The notes: a model not told the origin generated them from the sequence alone. A stretch of 64,000 bases of DNA from Pseudarthrobacter oxydans (GCF_013314975.1 NZ_JABTYH010000021.1:1-64000); one strand, 5' to 3'. Shown: positions 42,809 through 52,307, numbered from the stretch's first letter. Program-made: numbers and translations.

Positions 42809-45577
42809 ATGGCAACTGACCGTCCAGGAAACGGTGGACGGGACTCCCGCCCTCGGGACGGAAACTCCGCCCCCGTCCTCGTCCTGCGCCTCAGCCAGGT
42901 GGACGGCAGCATGCTTCCGCTCGTGGGAGGCAAGGCCGCCAACCTCGGGGAGCTGATCGCAGCGGGACTGCCCGTGCCTGACGGGTTCTGCCTGACCACG
43001 GCGGCCTACCGGGAGGCTGCCAGTACTGTCCTGGACGGTGTGCTTGCGGAGCTCGGCCGCCTCCAGGCCGCACTGCAGCCTTCCGATCCGGGCAGGTCCG
43101 CCCAGCTCACCATGCTGGCCGGGAGGGCACGGGAGGCCATCCGCGCCCTCCCGGTTCCACCGCGGGCCGCAGCCGCCGTGGAGCAGGCGTATGCGGCCCT
43201 GGGCGGGAACACCCCCGTGGCCGTAAGATCCTCCGCCACGGCCGAAGACCTTCCTTCTGCGAGCTTCGCGGGCCAGCAGGACACGTACCTGAACGTGGTG
43301 GGCAGCACCGCCGTGCTGGACGCCGTGCGCAACTGCTGGGCCTCCCTCTGGACAGACCGTGCAGTGGCCTACCGGGCAGCGCTGGGCATCGCGCCGGACC
43401 AGGTTGCCCTCGCCGTCGTGGTCCAGCGGCTGGTGGACGCCGAGGCGGCCGGGGTGATGTTCACGGCGAATCCCCTGACCGGAAGGCGCAGCGAGGCGGT
43501 CATCGATGCAGCACCCGGGCTCGGCGAAGCTGTGGTTTCCGGCGCCGTCAACCCGGACCACTTCGTGGTGGATACGGAAAAGGCACGGGTTATTGAGCGC
43601 AAGACCGGTGACAAGCGCGTTATGGTCCGGCCCCTCCCGGGTGGTGGAACGGAGGTCCTGGAGATGCCTGGCCGGGCAGACTCCTCAAGCCTCACAGACG
43701 AACAGGCCGTAGGGCTTGCTGCCCTGGGCCTGCAGGCCGAGCGGCACTTCGGCTCGCCGCAGGATACCGAATGGGCCATCGACACGGGCGGTGCACTCTG
43801 GCTGACGCAGTCCAGGCCCATCACCACGCTGTACCCCGTACCGCAGAGCCGGTCTGCAGGTGCCGGAACCCGGCTGTACATGTGCTTCAGCCTGGCCCAG
43901 GGCCTCACCCGCCCGCTCACCCCCATGGGGCTGGCGTCACTGCGGCTCATTGCCTCTTCGGTGGCGAAGGCGGCCGGGTTTCCCGTTCCCGATCCCCGGC
44001 ACGGCCCGCCGCCCTACGCAGAGGCAGCCCAGCGCATCTACGTCGACCTCACCACGCCGGTCCTGAGCAGCGTCGGCCGCCGCATCCTCCCCCGGGTCTT
44101 CGACATCATGGAGGCCAGGTCCGCCATGGTGGTCCGGGAGGTTTTCGACGACCCGGAGTTTTCGGTGATCCGCAGGACGCCATTTGGATTCCTCCGCCAT
44201 GTCCTGCCGGCAGCGGCTCGTGGCCGCGTGCCGGAGACGGCGCTCCGTGCGCTGTTCCGGCCCAGGGCGGCGCTCCGCCGCCTGGACTCCTTCACCCGGC
44301 ACTATGCCGAGGACCTGGAGCTTGGCGCAGGAGCAGGTCCCCTTGATCGGCTTGACCACGCGGAGCGGCTCCTGGAGGGCAGGCTCTTTGCCATCGTGCC
44401 CGCGGTCCTGCCCCTGCCCGCGGTGGGATTCGCCATGCTGTGGCTGGCGGGAAGGCTGATCGGAGGACAGGACCGCCGGAAGGACCTCGAAATGGTGCTC
44501 CGCGGCCTGCCTCGGAACGTGACAACCGAGATGGACCTCGAGCTGTGGCGCCTTGCCGCGGCTGCAAAGGACGACAGGGACTCACGGGCGGCCCTGGAGT
44601 CGCGGGAACCGTCCGCGCTCGCAGCGGACTTCAAGGCCGGCACCCTGCCCCCTGCCCTGCACGCAGGCCTGGTGCGGTTCCTCGACCGCTACGGGCACCG
44701 GGCCGTGGCCGAAATCGATGTTGGCATGCCCCGGTGGTCGGACGATCCCACGCACATCCTGGGCGTCCTGGCCAACTACCTGCGCCTCACGGATCCCGCC
44801 ATGGCACCGGACGTCCAGTTCAGCAGGGCCCAGGCTGAGGCGGAGGCGGCCGTGCAGCAGCTTGTTGGGGAGGCACGCCGCCGAGGGCGGGCCCGTGCGC
44901 TGGTGGTGGGCGCGGCCCTTTCCCGGGCCAGGCTGTTCGCCGGGCTGCGGGAAATGCCCAAATACCAGCTTGTCCTGGGTTTGGCGGAGGTGCGGAAACA
45001 GGTGGCCCTGGTGGGAGCCGCGCTTGCATCCGAGGGCAGGCTGGAGAGCCCGGAAGACATCTTCTTCCTCGATTTCGGTGAGGCCAGGCAGGCCCTCCAG
45101 GGCCCGGACCCGCAAGGTTCCCGGACACTGCGCGGACTCGTGGTGGACCGGCGGGCCGCTTACGCCACCGAGCTTGGCAGGCGCCATATCCCCAGGGCCC
45201 TGCTCTCGGACGGCACCGAACCCGAGGTGCTGTACGCCGCCGCACGTGTCGCGGCGGGCAGCGCCACATTGTCCGGCAGTCCGGCATCGGCGGGATCGGT
45301 CACCGCCCGGGCCCGCGTCATCCTGGACCCTGTGGGCGCCCACCTGGAACCCGGGGAGGTCCTGGTGGCTCCGTCCACCGATCCGGGGTGGACCCCCTTG
45401 TTCCTGACCGCCGGCGGCCTGGTGATGGAGATGGGCGGGCCCAACTCGCACGGCGCCGTGGTTGCCCGGGAGTACGGCATACCGGCGGTGGTGGGGGTGC
45501 CGGAGGCCACCGTCCGGCTTGCCACGGGACAGAGAATAACGGTCGACGGCGGCGCTGGAACCATCGTGCCCGGATAG
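42809..45577 (+). CDS. Rifampin-phosphotransferase/PEP-synthase-like protein
   Basis: 922 residues; ATG 42809 with AGGGGAG upstream (an open extension lies inside the Usp gene). N-terminal ATP-grasp domain (~30-360) begins LVGGKAANLGELIAAGLPVP and includes AVRSSATAEDLPSASFAGQQ. A middle helical domain (~380-840) follows, and the swivelling His domain with His881 in GGPNSHGAVVAREYGIPAVV is at the extreme C-terminus. PEP synthase and PPDK continue with a PEP-binding barrel after this His domain; here the protein ends, as in rifampin phosphotransferase Rph (ATP, RIF and His domains). Substrate unproven. Confidence 0.85.
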   Translation: MATDRPGNGGRDSRPRDGNSAPVLVLRLSQVDGSMLPLVGGKAANLGELIAAGLPVPDGFCLTTAAYREAASTVLDGVLAELGRLQAALQPSDPGRSAQLTMLAGRAREAIRALPVPPRAAAAVEQAYAALGGNTPVAVRSSATAEDLPSASFAGQQDTYLNVVGSTAVLDAVRNCWASLWTDRAVAYRAALGIAPDQVALAVVVQRLVDAEAAGVMFTANPLTGRRSEAVIDAAPGLGEAVVSGAVNPDHFVVDTEKARVIERKTGDKRVMVRPLPGGGTEVLEMPGRADSSSLTDEQAVGLAALGLQAERHFGSPQDTEWAIDTGGALWLTQSRPITTLYPVPQSRSAGAGTRLYMCFSLAQGLTRPLTPMGLASLRLIASSVAKAAGFPVPDPRHGPPPYAEAAQRIYVDLTTPVLSSVGRRILPRVFDIMEARSAMVVREVFDDPEFSVIRRTPFGFLRHVLPAAARGRVPETALRALFRPRAALRRLDSFTRHYAEDLELGAGAGPLDRLDHAERLLEGRLFAIVPAVLPLPAVGFAMLWLAGRLIGGQDRRKDLEMVLRGLPRNVTTEMDLELWRLAAAAKDDRDSRAALESREPSALAADFKAGTLPPALHAGLVRFLDRYGHRAVAEIDVGMPRWSDDPTHILGVLANYLRLTDPAMAPDVQFSRAQAEAEAAVQQLVGEARRRGRARALVVGAALSRARLFAGLREMPKYQLVLGLAEVRKQVALVGAALASEGRLESPEDIFFLDFGEARQALQGPDPQGSRTLRGLVVDRRAAYATELGRRHIPRALLSDGTEPEVLYAAARVAAGSATLSGSPASAGSVTARARVILDPVGAHLEPGEVLVAPSTDPGWTPLFLTAGGLVMEMGGPNSHGAVVAREYGIPAVVGVPEATVRLATGQRITVDGGAGTIVPG

Positions 45578-45587
45578 GCCCCGCGTG

Positions 45588-45617
45588 CCCCGCACCTGCC
45601 TGCAGGCAGGTGTGGGG
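45588..45617. terminator. Strong hairpin after the Rph-like gene
   Basis: CCCCGCACCTGCC (45588-45600), loop TGCA, GGCAGGTGTGGGG (45605-45617): 13-bp stem with one G-T pair, 11 bases after the stop. No T run. Confidence 0.6.
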
Positions 45618-45674
45618 AGCCGTGCCGAGGCGTACCCTTGAGCTATGGACTCCCATCAAGGAGACGGCCGGACA

Positions 45675-46928
45675 ATGAACCACCGGAATGTGGGCGCCCC
45701 GATCATAACCGGGGCCGCAAAACAGCGCCGGAACCGTGCATGGCTGCGCTGGGTTCCTGCCGTGGCCGCACCGGCAGTGATCGCGGCCGGAGTGCTGGTG
45801 GGATCCATCCCGGCACGCGCCGGCGACGCCCTGGCGGACAAGACCCCGGCTGAGGTGATTGCCCTGCTCGCCGGCAACAGGACACACACCTTCTCCGGCA
45901 CGATTGAACAGGTTTCCGAACTCGGATTGCCGGAACTGCCTGCAACGGGTCCGGGTTCCGGTCCTGCATCGGATGACCCCGCCGCGTCCGCGATCGAGAT
46001 GCTCACCGGTGAGCATACGGCCAGGGTCTTCATGGACGGCAAGGCCAAAGTCCGTCTCCAGGTGGTGGACCGGTTCGCCGAGCGGAACGTCATCCGGCGC
46101 GACGACGATGTGTGGTTCTACTCCTCCAGGGACAACTCAACAACGCACCTGACGCTGCCCGCCCATGCCCGCGACCTCCCGCTGGAAGACCAGGCCCTGC
46201 CCGGAACCAGCCCGGACAGCACCAGCCCGGACAGCACCGGCCCTGAAAACACCGTGGTCCCGCCGACGCCCCAGGAGCTCGCGGCGAAGTTCCTCGCCGC
46301 AGCCGACACCACGACTGCCGTGTCCGTGGGCCCGGAGGTCCAGGTTGCCGGGCGCGCTGCCTATATCCTGCTCCTCGAGCCACGCACCAGCGGCACCCTG
46401 GTGGGCATGATCGCCATCGCCGTCGATGGAGAAACCGGTATGCCGCTCTCCGTGGAGGTAACGGCCCGCGGGGGTGGGGAGCCTGCTTTCAGGACAGGTT
46501 TCACCAGCCTGTCGCTTGATGCACCGGATCCCGCCCTGTTCAACTTCGTGCCACCGCCGGGCAGTACCGTTGAAGAGCTTCAGATCCGGCATCCTGCACA
46601 CCCGCCCGTTGGCCCAGGGTCCCCCGGCTACCCGGGCACCCACACCGAACCGGACCAGCTGGAGGCCGGCATCAAGGACAAGGCCGGCTCCTACCTGACC
46701 GGGACCGGCTGGGAAACGGTTGTGGAACTACCGGCGGACACCGGTGCCGGTGCAAAGCTCAGCACCGCGCTGGCGCAGAATCCGCTGCTCGCCCAGGCAG
46801 CCGCCGTCGTTCCCGGCGGGCGGCTCCTCTCCAGCGCACTCTTCAACGTCCTGCTGACCGATGACGGCCGCGTCTTTGCGGGCATGGTCCCGGCTGACAG
46901 GCTGCACGCCGCATCCTCCGCCCCGTGA
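45675..46928 (+). CDS. LolA/RseB-like exported protein
   Basis: 417 residues; ATG 45675 with AAGGAG 12 bases upstream, in preference to ATG 45645, which lacks a ribosome site. Signal-anchor ~25-48 (WVPAVAAPAVIAAGVLVGSI). The mature part begins DALADKTPAEVIALLAGNRT and shows the LolA/RseB-type beta-barrel half (IRRDDDVWFYSSRDNSTTHL, AAYILLLEPRTSGTLVGMIA), often a lipid-binding fold. A Pro/Ser/Thr-rich stretch with SPDST repeats lies at ~190. Overlaps the ABC ATPase (GTGA), so it probably acts with that transporter. Confidence 0.78.
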   Translation: MNHRNVGAPIITGAAKQRRNRAWLRWVPAVAAPAVIAAGVLVGSIPARAGDALADKTPAEVIALLAGNRTHTFSGTIEQVSELGLPELPATGPGSGPASDDPAASAIEMLTGEHTARVFMDGKAKVRLQVVDRFAERNVIRRDDDVWFYSSRDNSTTHLTLPAHARDLPLEDQALPGTSPDSTSPDSTGPENTVVPPTPQELAAKFLAAADTTTAVSVGPEVQVAGRAAYILLLEPRTSGTLVGMIAIAVDGETGMPLSVEVTARGGGEPAFRTGFTSLSLDAPDPALFNFVPPPGSTVEELQIRHPAHPPVGPGSPGYPGTHTEPDQLEAGIKDKAGSYLTGTGWETVVELPADTGAGAKLSTALAQNPLLAQAAAVVPGGRLLSSALFNVLLTDDGRVFAGMVPADRLHAASSAP

Positions 46929-47935
46929 CGGGACCCGCAGGGGTTCCGGGACGGCGGACGTGCGGCCTGACCATCGAGACGCAGGGCCTGACCAAGCGCT
47001 TTGGGCAGCAGGTGGCCGTGGACAGCCTGGATCTCGCGGTGCCGTCAGGCGCGGTCTTCGGGTTCCTGGGCCCCAACGGCTCGGGAAAGACCACCACCAT
47101 CCGGATGCTGCTGGGCCTCGCGGCGGCGTCCGCCGGGACCGTCAGGCTGCTGGGCAAGGAGATGCCCGGCAGCTTCCAGGATGTCCTGCCACGGGTGGGG
47201 GCCCTGGTGGAGGGGCCCGCCTTTTATCCGTTCCTTTCGGGGACCGCGAACCTCCACCGGCTGGACGCCGCCGGCCGGCACGCGGATCCCGCCACCCGCC
47301 GGGAACGGGTGGGTTTGGCCCTGGAACGGGTAGGGCTTGGCCACGCCGCCGGCAAGCGGGTCCACGCGTATTCGCTGGGCATGAAGCAACGGCTGGGCAT
47401 CGCCAACGCCCTCCTGTCTCCCCGCGAGCTTCTGGTGCTGGATGAACCAACGAACGGACTGGACCCGCAGGGCACCCGTGAAGTGCGGAACCTGGTCCGG
47501 TCCCTGGCAGCCGACGGGACCACCGTTTTCGTCTCCAGCCACCTGCTCGCCGAAGTTGAACAGATCTGCACGCACGCGGCCGTCATGAGCGCGGGCCGCC
47601 TGGTGGCGCAGGGCCCGCTGGCCGAACTGCGCCGGTCCGGCAGTTCGCGCCTGCGCCTGGTGACCCCGGACGCGGGTCCGGCGTCGTCGGTCCTGGCCGC
47701 GCTGGGACTGTCACCGGAAACAGGGGCGGCCCAGCCGGACGGGGACGTGCTCCTGGCTGCCTTGGCAACGCCGGGATTCCAGTCGGAGGCCGGGGCGGGG
47801 CAACCCGCCGCGGAGGACATTGTTGCGGCACTCGTCAAGGCAGGCGTCCGCGTCCGCGGTTTCGCGGTGGAACGGGAGAGCCTTGAGGACCGGTTTGTTG
47901 AACTGACGGGGGAGGGGTTCGACGTTGCCCAGTAG
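46925..47935 (+). CDS. ABC transporter ATP-binding protein
   Basis: 336 residues from a GTG in overlap. Walker A GPNGSGKTT, signature YSLGMKQRLGIA, Walker B LLVLDEPTNGLDPQG and switch His in VSSHLL are all complete. C-terminal ~110 residues form the extension typical of exporters of the drug/bacitracin type. Pairs with the ABC-2 permease that follows; the substrate may be the envelope factor bound by the LolA-like neighbour (inference). Confidence 0.95.
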   Translation: MTGPAGVPGRRTCGLTIETQGLTKRFGQQVAVDSLDLAVPSGAVFGFLGPNGSGKTTTIRMLLGLAAASAGTVRLLGKEMPGSFQDVLPRVGALVEGPAFYPFLSGTANLHRLDAAGRHADPATRRERVGLALERVGLGHAAGKRVHAYSLGMKQRLGIANALLSPRELLVLDEPTNGLDPQGTREVRNLVRSLAADGTTVFVSSHLLAEVEQICTHAAVMSAGRLVAQGPLAELRRSGSSRLRLVTPDAGPASSVLAALGLSPETGAAQPDGDVLLAALATPGFQSEAGAGQPAAEDIVAALVKAGVRVRGFAVERESLEDRFVELTGEGFDVAQ

Positions 47936-48797
47936 TGTGCCGGCGGAGGCGGAGGTTGTGACGGCCGTGGCGGGGCCGCGGGGAGCCGGCCTGTCCCTCC
48001 TGTTGTCCGAAATCGCGGTCCTGTTCCGGCGGCGCCGAACCTGGGCCCTGCTGCTCGCGCTGGCCGCCATTCCGGTGCTGATTGCCGTGGCCGTGAGGGT
48101 CTCATCGGCGGTTCCTCCCGGGCGCGGCCCGGCCTTCCTGGACCGGATCACGCAGAACGGCCTGTTCGTTGCGTTCACCGCCATGCTGGTGTCCGTCCCG
48201 CTGTTCCTGCCGCTCACGGTGGGCGTGGTGGCGGGGGATACCATCGCGGGCGAGGCCAACCTGGGAACGCTGCGGTACCTGCTCGTGGCGCCGGCGGGCC
48301 GGGTCCGGCTGCTGCTGGTGAAATATGCCGGCGCCCTGGCGTTCTGCCTCGCAGCGCCCCTCACCGTTGCCCTCGCCGGCGCTGCCATCGGGGCCGCCCT
48401 TTTCCCCGTGGGCCCCGTGACCCTGCTGTCAGGTGATGTCATCGAACCGCCTGAGGCCGTGCTCCGGCTCCTCCTGATCTCGGCGTACCTGGCCGTTTCC
48501 CTGGCCGGGCTGTCCGCCATAGGACTGTTCCTGTCCACGCTGACGGTGGTTCCGGTGGGTGCCATGGCCGCCACTGTGGTGCTCTCGGTGGTGTCCCAGG
48601 TCCTTGACCAGCTGCCGCAGCTCGAGTGGCTCCATCCGTGGCTGTTCAGCCACTACTGGCTGGGCTTTGGGGACCTGCTCCGCCAGCCGGTGCTGTGGGA
48701 CTCGTTCGCCAGCAATGCGCTGCTGCAGGCGGGATACGTGGCCGTGTTCGGCGCACTCGCCTACGGACGGTTCGTCACCAAGGACGTCCTGAGCTGA
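47925..48797 (+). CDS. ABC-2 type transporter permease
   Basis: 290 residues from a TTG at 47925 that has GAGGGG seven bases upstream; GTG codons at 47937 and 47958 are alternatives. Six helices (ALLLALAAIPVLIAVAV, FVAFTAMLVSVPLFLPL, FCLAAPLTVALAGAAIG, AVSLAGLSAIGLFLSTLTVV, VGAMAATVVLSVVSQVL, QAGYVAVFGALAYGRFV). Overlaps the ATPase gene. Forms the export channel with it. Confidence 0.88.
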   Translation: MPSSVPAEAEVVTAVAGPRGAGLSLLLSEIAVLFRRRRTWALLLALAAIPVLIAVAVRVSSAVPPGRGPAFLDRITQNGLFVAFTAMLVSVPLFLPLTVGVVAGDTIAGEANLGTLRYLLVAPAGRVRLLLVKYAGALAFCLAAPLTVALAGAAIGAALFPVGPVTLLSGDVIEPPEAVLRLLLISAYLAVSLAGLSAIGLFLSTLTVVPVGAMAATVVLSVVSQVLDQLPQLEWLHPWLFSHYWLGFGDLLRQPVLWDSFASNALLQAGYVAVFGALAYGRFVTKDVLS

Positions 48798-48824
48798 ACG
48801 GAGCCGGGAAACCCGGCCGAATCC

Positions 48825-49745
48825 TCAGGCGTGCTGGTGCGCCTCGTGTTCTGAATGGCTGGCGGGCTCCAGCTGGAAGGTGCAGTGGTCGGTATCGAAG
48901 TGCGAGCCCAGGCAGGTGATCAGCTTGTCCAGCAACTGGTCGGCGCCGCGGGCGTTGAGCACACCGTCCTCCACCACCACGTGCGCCGAGAAGACCGGGA
49001 CGCCGGACGTGATGGTCCAGATGTGGATGTCGTGCACGTCAGTAACGCCCTCCACGGAAAGGATATGCTCGCGGATCATCTGCACTTCCACGCCCTTGGG
49101 ACTGGCCTCCAGCAGCACATCCACCACGTCGCGGAGCAGGCTCCAGGCCCTGGGCAGGATCATCAGGGCGATCACGACGGACGCGATGGTGTCCGCCGCC
49201 TGGAATCCGGTCACCATGATCACCACAGCCGCAGCGATGACGGCGAAGGAACCCAGCAGGTCACCCAGGACCTCCAGGTAGGCGCCCCGCACGTTGAGGC
49301 TCTCCCGGTGCGCTCCGCGCAGGATCATCAGGGACGCCACGTTTGCGGCAGCGCCCAGGATGGCGGCGAACAGCATGATGTCCGTCTGCACTTCCGGCGC
49401 AGCGCCGATCCTGCGGATCGCCTCGCTGAAGATGACCACCGAGATCACGATCAGGATCAGGGCATTTGCCAGCGCAGCCAGCACCTCGGCCCGCTGGTAG
49501 CCGTAGGTCCGCTGATCGCTGGCGGGCCGCCCCGCAATCCAGGCAGCCAGCAGGGCAATGGTCACCCCCGCCGCGTCGGAGAGCATGTGGCCGGCGTCGG
49601 CAAGCAGGGACAGCGAACCCGAGAGGACCGCGCCGATAACCTGGACCAGGACCACGGCGAGCGTGATGGCAAGGACGGCAATGAGCCGCTTCCGGTGCCG
49701 GCCTGTTGCGGTGATGCCGTGGGTGTGGCTGTGGTCGTGTCCCAT
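48825..49745 (-). CDS. Cation diffusion facilitator (CzcD/ZitB-like)
   Basis: 306 residues from the ATG at 49745 (MGHDHSHTHG, His-rich metal start); an upstream extension is ignored. Six membrane helices; helix 2 has LADAGHMLSDAAG (His and Asp metal ligands). In helix 5 the usual HxxxD reads YLEVLGDLLGS, with Glu in place of His. C-terminal cytoplasmic domain ~215-300 has HDIHIWTITSG and His pairs typical of CDF. Exports Zn or a similar divalent ion. Just 10 bases upstream of its start is the end of the metallopeptidase gene, so both may be co-transcribed. Confidence 0.9.
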   Translation of the reverse strand: MGHDHSHTHGITATGRHRKRLIAVLAITLAVVLVQVIGAVLSGSLSLLADAGHMLSDAAGVTIALLAAWIAGRPASDQRTYGYQRAEVLAALANALILIVISVVIFSEAIRRIGAAPEVQTDIMLFAAILGAAANVASLMILRGAHRESLNVRGAYLEVLGDLLGSFAVIAAAVVIMVTGFQAADTIASVVIALMILPRAWSLLRDVVDVLLEASPKGVEVQMIREHILSVEGVTDVHDIHIWTITSGVPVFSAHVVVEDGVLNARGADQLLDKLITCLGSHFDTDHCTFQLEPASHSEHEAHQHA

Positions 49746-49755
49746 GCCTACAAGG

Positions 49756-50184
49756 CTAGCCCCAGCCGAGCTCGTGCAGCCGGTCGTCGTCAATCCCAAA
49801 GTGGTGGGCAATTTCGTGCACCACCGTCACGGCCACCTCGTGGATGACGTCCTCCCGCGACACGCAAAGGTCCAGTATGGGCTCCCGGAAAATGGTGATC
49901 CTGTCCGGCAGGGACCCGGCGTCCCACCAGGAATCCCGCTCGGTCAAGGGGACGCCCTCATAGAGTCCCAGCAGGACGGTGTCCGGGTCCTCCCCGGGCT
50001 TCGGGACGTAGTCGTCCTCGATGAACACCGCAACGTTGTCCATGGCGCGGGCCAGCTTGTCCGGGATGCTGTCCAGGGCATCCTGGACAGCGGCCTCGAA
50101 CTCGTCCTCGGACATGGTGAAGCGGAGGGGTTCGCTGGGGCCCTCATGGGCTGCGGGCAGGCCCGGCGGCAGGCTGGCTGGCAT
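49756..50184 (-). CDS. Minimal zincin-like metallopeptidase (MPN/MtfA-like small family)
   Basis: 142 residues. The zinc site is in VTVVHEIAHHFGIDDDRL near residue 118, HExxH plus a downstream Asp. SEDEFEAAVQDALDSIPDKL and the VFIEDDYVPKPGE segment are family-typical. Function unknown, probably a cytoplasmic metal-dependent peptidase. ATG at 50184 near the divergent start of no other gene; the EamA gene lies 9 bases away on the same strand. Confidence 0.88.
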   Translation of the reverse strand: MPASLPPGLPAAHEGPSEPLRFTMSEDEFEAAVQDALDSIPDKLARAMDNVAVFIEDDYVPKPGEDPDTVLLGLYEGVPLTERDSWWDAGSLPDRITIFREPILDLCVSREDVIHEVAVTVVHEIAHHFGIDDDRLHELGWG

Positions 50185-50193
50185 ATTCCGACT

Positions 50194-51174
50194 CTAGCGG
50201 GAACCGGCCGCCCCGGTCCTCTGGTCCCGGCTCCTGCGCCGGGTCAGCGCCACGCCCACCAGGCAGACCAGGCCGCCCACCAGGCCCAGGAAGGCAGGAA
50301 CCTCGCCCAGCAGGAGCCAGGAAATCAGGATGGTGGTGCCGGGCACCAGGTAGGTGGTGGCCGCCAGCTTGCCGGCGTCCACCAGCGAGAGCGCGTACGC
50401 CCATGTGGTGAAGGCAATCGCCGTGGGAAAGATTCCGAGGTAGGCCAGCCCCCACGTTGCCGCCGGCGGCGCCGCCTGCAGTTCGCTGACCAGCTGGCCC
50501 GCGAAGGGCAGGCAGCAGAGCGCACCCACCAGGATCCCGAACCACGTGGCCTGGGCGGCAGGAAACTTGCGCAGCACCGGCTTCTGGATGATGACGCTGA
50601 CGGCGGCGAGCACGGCGGCAAGGAGGCACAGCAGCACACCTGCCACGTCCGTCGTCGCGCCTTCCCCGGGCGCGGAGGACTTGGCTGATCCGAAGGCGAT
50701 CAAGGCCACGCCGGCGAACGCCACCAGGCTTCCGATGATGAGCCACCGCGGGAAGCCCTCCTTGAGGAAGATGCCGGCCATGATGGCCACCAGGATGGGG
50801 TTCACGTTGATCAGCAGGGCGCTGGTGCCCGCGTCAAGCACATGCTCGGCGGCGTTCAGCGCCACGTTGTACCCGCCGAACCACATCACCCCGTAGGCCA
50901 GGATCGGCCACCACTCCCGGCCCTTGGGAAGGAGCCGGGTCTTCACCAGTTGGGGCAGCACCAGCAGGGAGAGGACGACGGCGGCAATCGCCAGCCTGCC
51001 AAGCGTCAGGGAGCCGGGGGAGAAGTGGGGGCCGATCGCCCGGATGCCCACGAAGGCGGACGCCCAGAGGACCACGGTGACCACCATGGCAGCCACCCCA
51101 AGTGCCTTGACCGGGGTTGCTGCGGTGTGGGGCGGTGCGGTGGCAGTCCGGTTGGCGGGGCTGGTTGAAGGCAT
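50194..51174 (-). CDS. EamA/DMT-family transporter
   Basis: 326 residues, ten membrane helices in two EamA repeats (VVTVVLWASAFVGIRAIGPH ... and SWLLLGEVPAFLGLVGGLVC). Family members export amino acids or metabolites; substrate here unknown. The end FVGLVGGLVCLVGVALTRRR is followed by a short basic tail. Co-directional with metallopeptidase and CDF genes. Confidence 0.9.
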   Translation of the reverse strand: MPSTSPANRTATAPPHTAATPVKALGVAAMVVTVVLWASAFVGIRAIGPHFSPGSLTLGRLAIAAVVLSLLVLPQLVKTRLLPKGREWWPILAYGVMWFGGYNVALNAAEHVLDAGTSALLINVNPILVAIMAGIFLKEGFPRWLIIGSLVAFAGVALIAFGSAKSSAPGEGATTDVAGVLLCLLAAVLAAVSVIIQKPVLRKFPAAQATWFGILVGALCCLPFAGQLVSELQAAPPAATWGLAYLGIFPTAIAFTTWAYALSLVDAGKLAATTYLVPGTTILISWLLLGEVPAFLGLVGGLVCLVGVALTRRRSRDQRTGAAGSR

Positions 51175-51263
51175 GCAGCAAATCTATCCGGCTGCAAGGG
51201 CAGCTGGCTGGCGGAAATCGGCCACGTCTGGGCAACTTCCTGCCAAAAGACTCCGCCCAGGGG

Positions 51264-52307
51264 CTATTGCGGCGCCGCCCATTCCAGCAGGCGTTCCACG
51301 GGCCACGTGGTGATGATCCGGTCCGCGGGGACGCCGTTCTTTTCCGCGCGCTCGGCACCGTACTGCAGGAAGTCGAGCTGGCCGGGTGCATGGGCATCGC
51401 TGTCGATCGAGAACAGGCAGCCGGCGTCCAGGGCGAGCTGGATCAGGGGATCCGGCGGGTCCTGGCGTTCCGGCCGAGAGTTGATCTCCACGGCGACGTT
51501 GTGTTCCGCGCACGCCGCGAACACTGCTTCTGCATCGAAGTCGGACGGCGGCCGCGTACCGCGCTGCCCCTCCACGAGGCGCCCGGTGCAGTGGCCCAGG
51601 ACGTTGGTGTGCGGGTCCTGGATGCCGCCGAGCATGCGGCGGGTCATGGTCCTGCTGTCCGCGCGCAGCTTTGAATGGACGCTGGCAACCACAATGTCCA
51701 GGCGGTCAAGCAGTTCCGGGTCCTGGTCCAGTTCCCCCGATTCCAGGATGTCCACCTCGATTCCGGCGAGCAGCCGGACCGGCCTGCCCGGCTGGCCGCC
51801 GTCGCTTGGAACGGGGCCGGAATTGATTGCCTCCACCACGTCCAGCTGCCGGAGCAGGCGTTCGGCGGAAAGCCCGTTCGCAATGGTGAGGTTGGGGGAG
51901 TGGTCTGTGAGGGCGAGGTATTCCCTTCCCAGCACCCCGGCGGCAGCCACCATCAGCTCGATGGGGGAGCCGCCGTCGGACCATTCACTGTGGCTGTGCA
52001 GGTCTCCCCGCAGCATCCCGCGGAGTTCCTCCCCTCCGGACGCCAGCGGCGCGGCACCCTTTTCCCGGAGATCCGCCAGGTACTCCGGAACCTGGCCCTC
52101 CACCGCCTGGCGGATCACCTGGTAGGTCCGGTCGCCGATGCCCTTCATCGATTTCAGCCGGCCGTTTCCGGCGCGCGCGGCCACTTCCTCCGGCGGCAGC
52201 GCGCTGATGGCCGCCGCTGCCTTGCGGAATGCCTGGACCTTGAAGGTGGCAGCGCGTCCGCGCTCCAGCCAGAAGGCGATCTCATTGAGTGCTGCTACGG
52301 CATCCAT
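51264..52307 (-). CDS. PHP-domain protein (PolX-like, without polymerase domain)
   Basis: 347 residues from the ATG at 52307. N-terminal ~1-80 is the helix-hairpin-helix part seen in PolX (VQAFRKAAAAISALPPEEVA). PHP metal motifs are DLHSHSEWSDG, DHSPN, GIEVDI, GHCTGR, EINSRPER and SDAHAP, all complete, so an active phosphoesterase is likely (3'-5' exonuclease in PolX). No Pol beta domain. Close homologues are annotated PHP domain-containing proteins. Confidence 0.88.
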   Translation of the reverse strand: MDAVAALNEIAFWLERGRAATFKVQAFRKAAAAISALPPEEVAARAGNGRLKSMKGIGDRTYQVIRQAVEGQVPEYLADLREKGAAPLASGGEELRGMLRGDLHSHSEWSDGGSPIELMVAAAGVLGREYLALTDHSPNLTIANGLSAERLLRQLDVVEAINSGPVPSDGGQPGRPVRLLAGIEVDILESGELDQDPELLDRLDIVVASVHSKLRADSRTMTRRMLGGIQDPHTNVLGHCTGRLVEGQRGTRPPSDFDAEAVFAACAEHNVAVEINSRPERQDPPDPLIQLALDAGCLFSIDSDAHAPGQLDFLQYGAERAEKNGVPADRIITTWPVERLLEWAAPQ

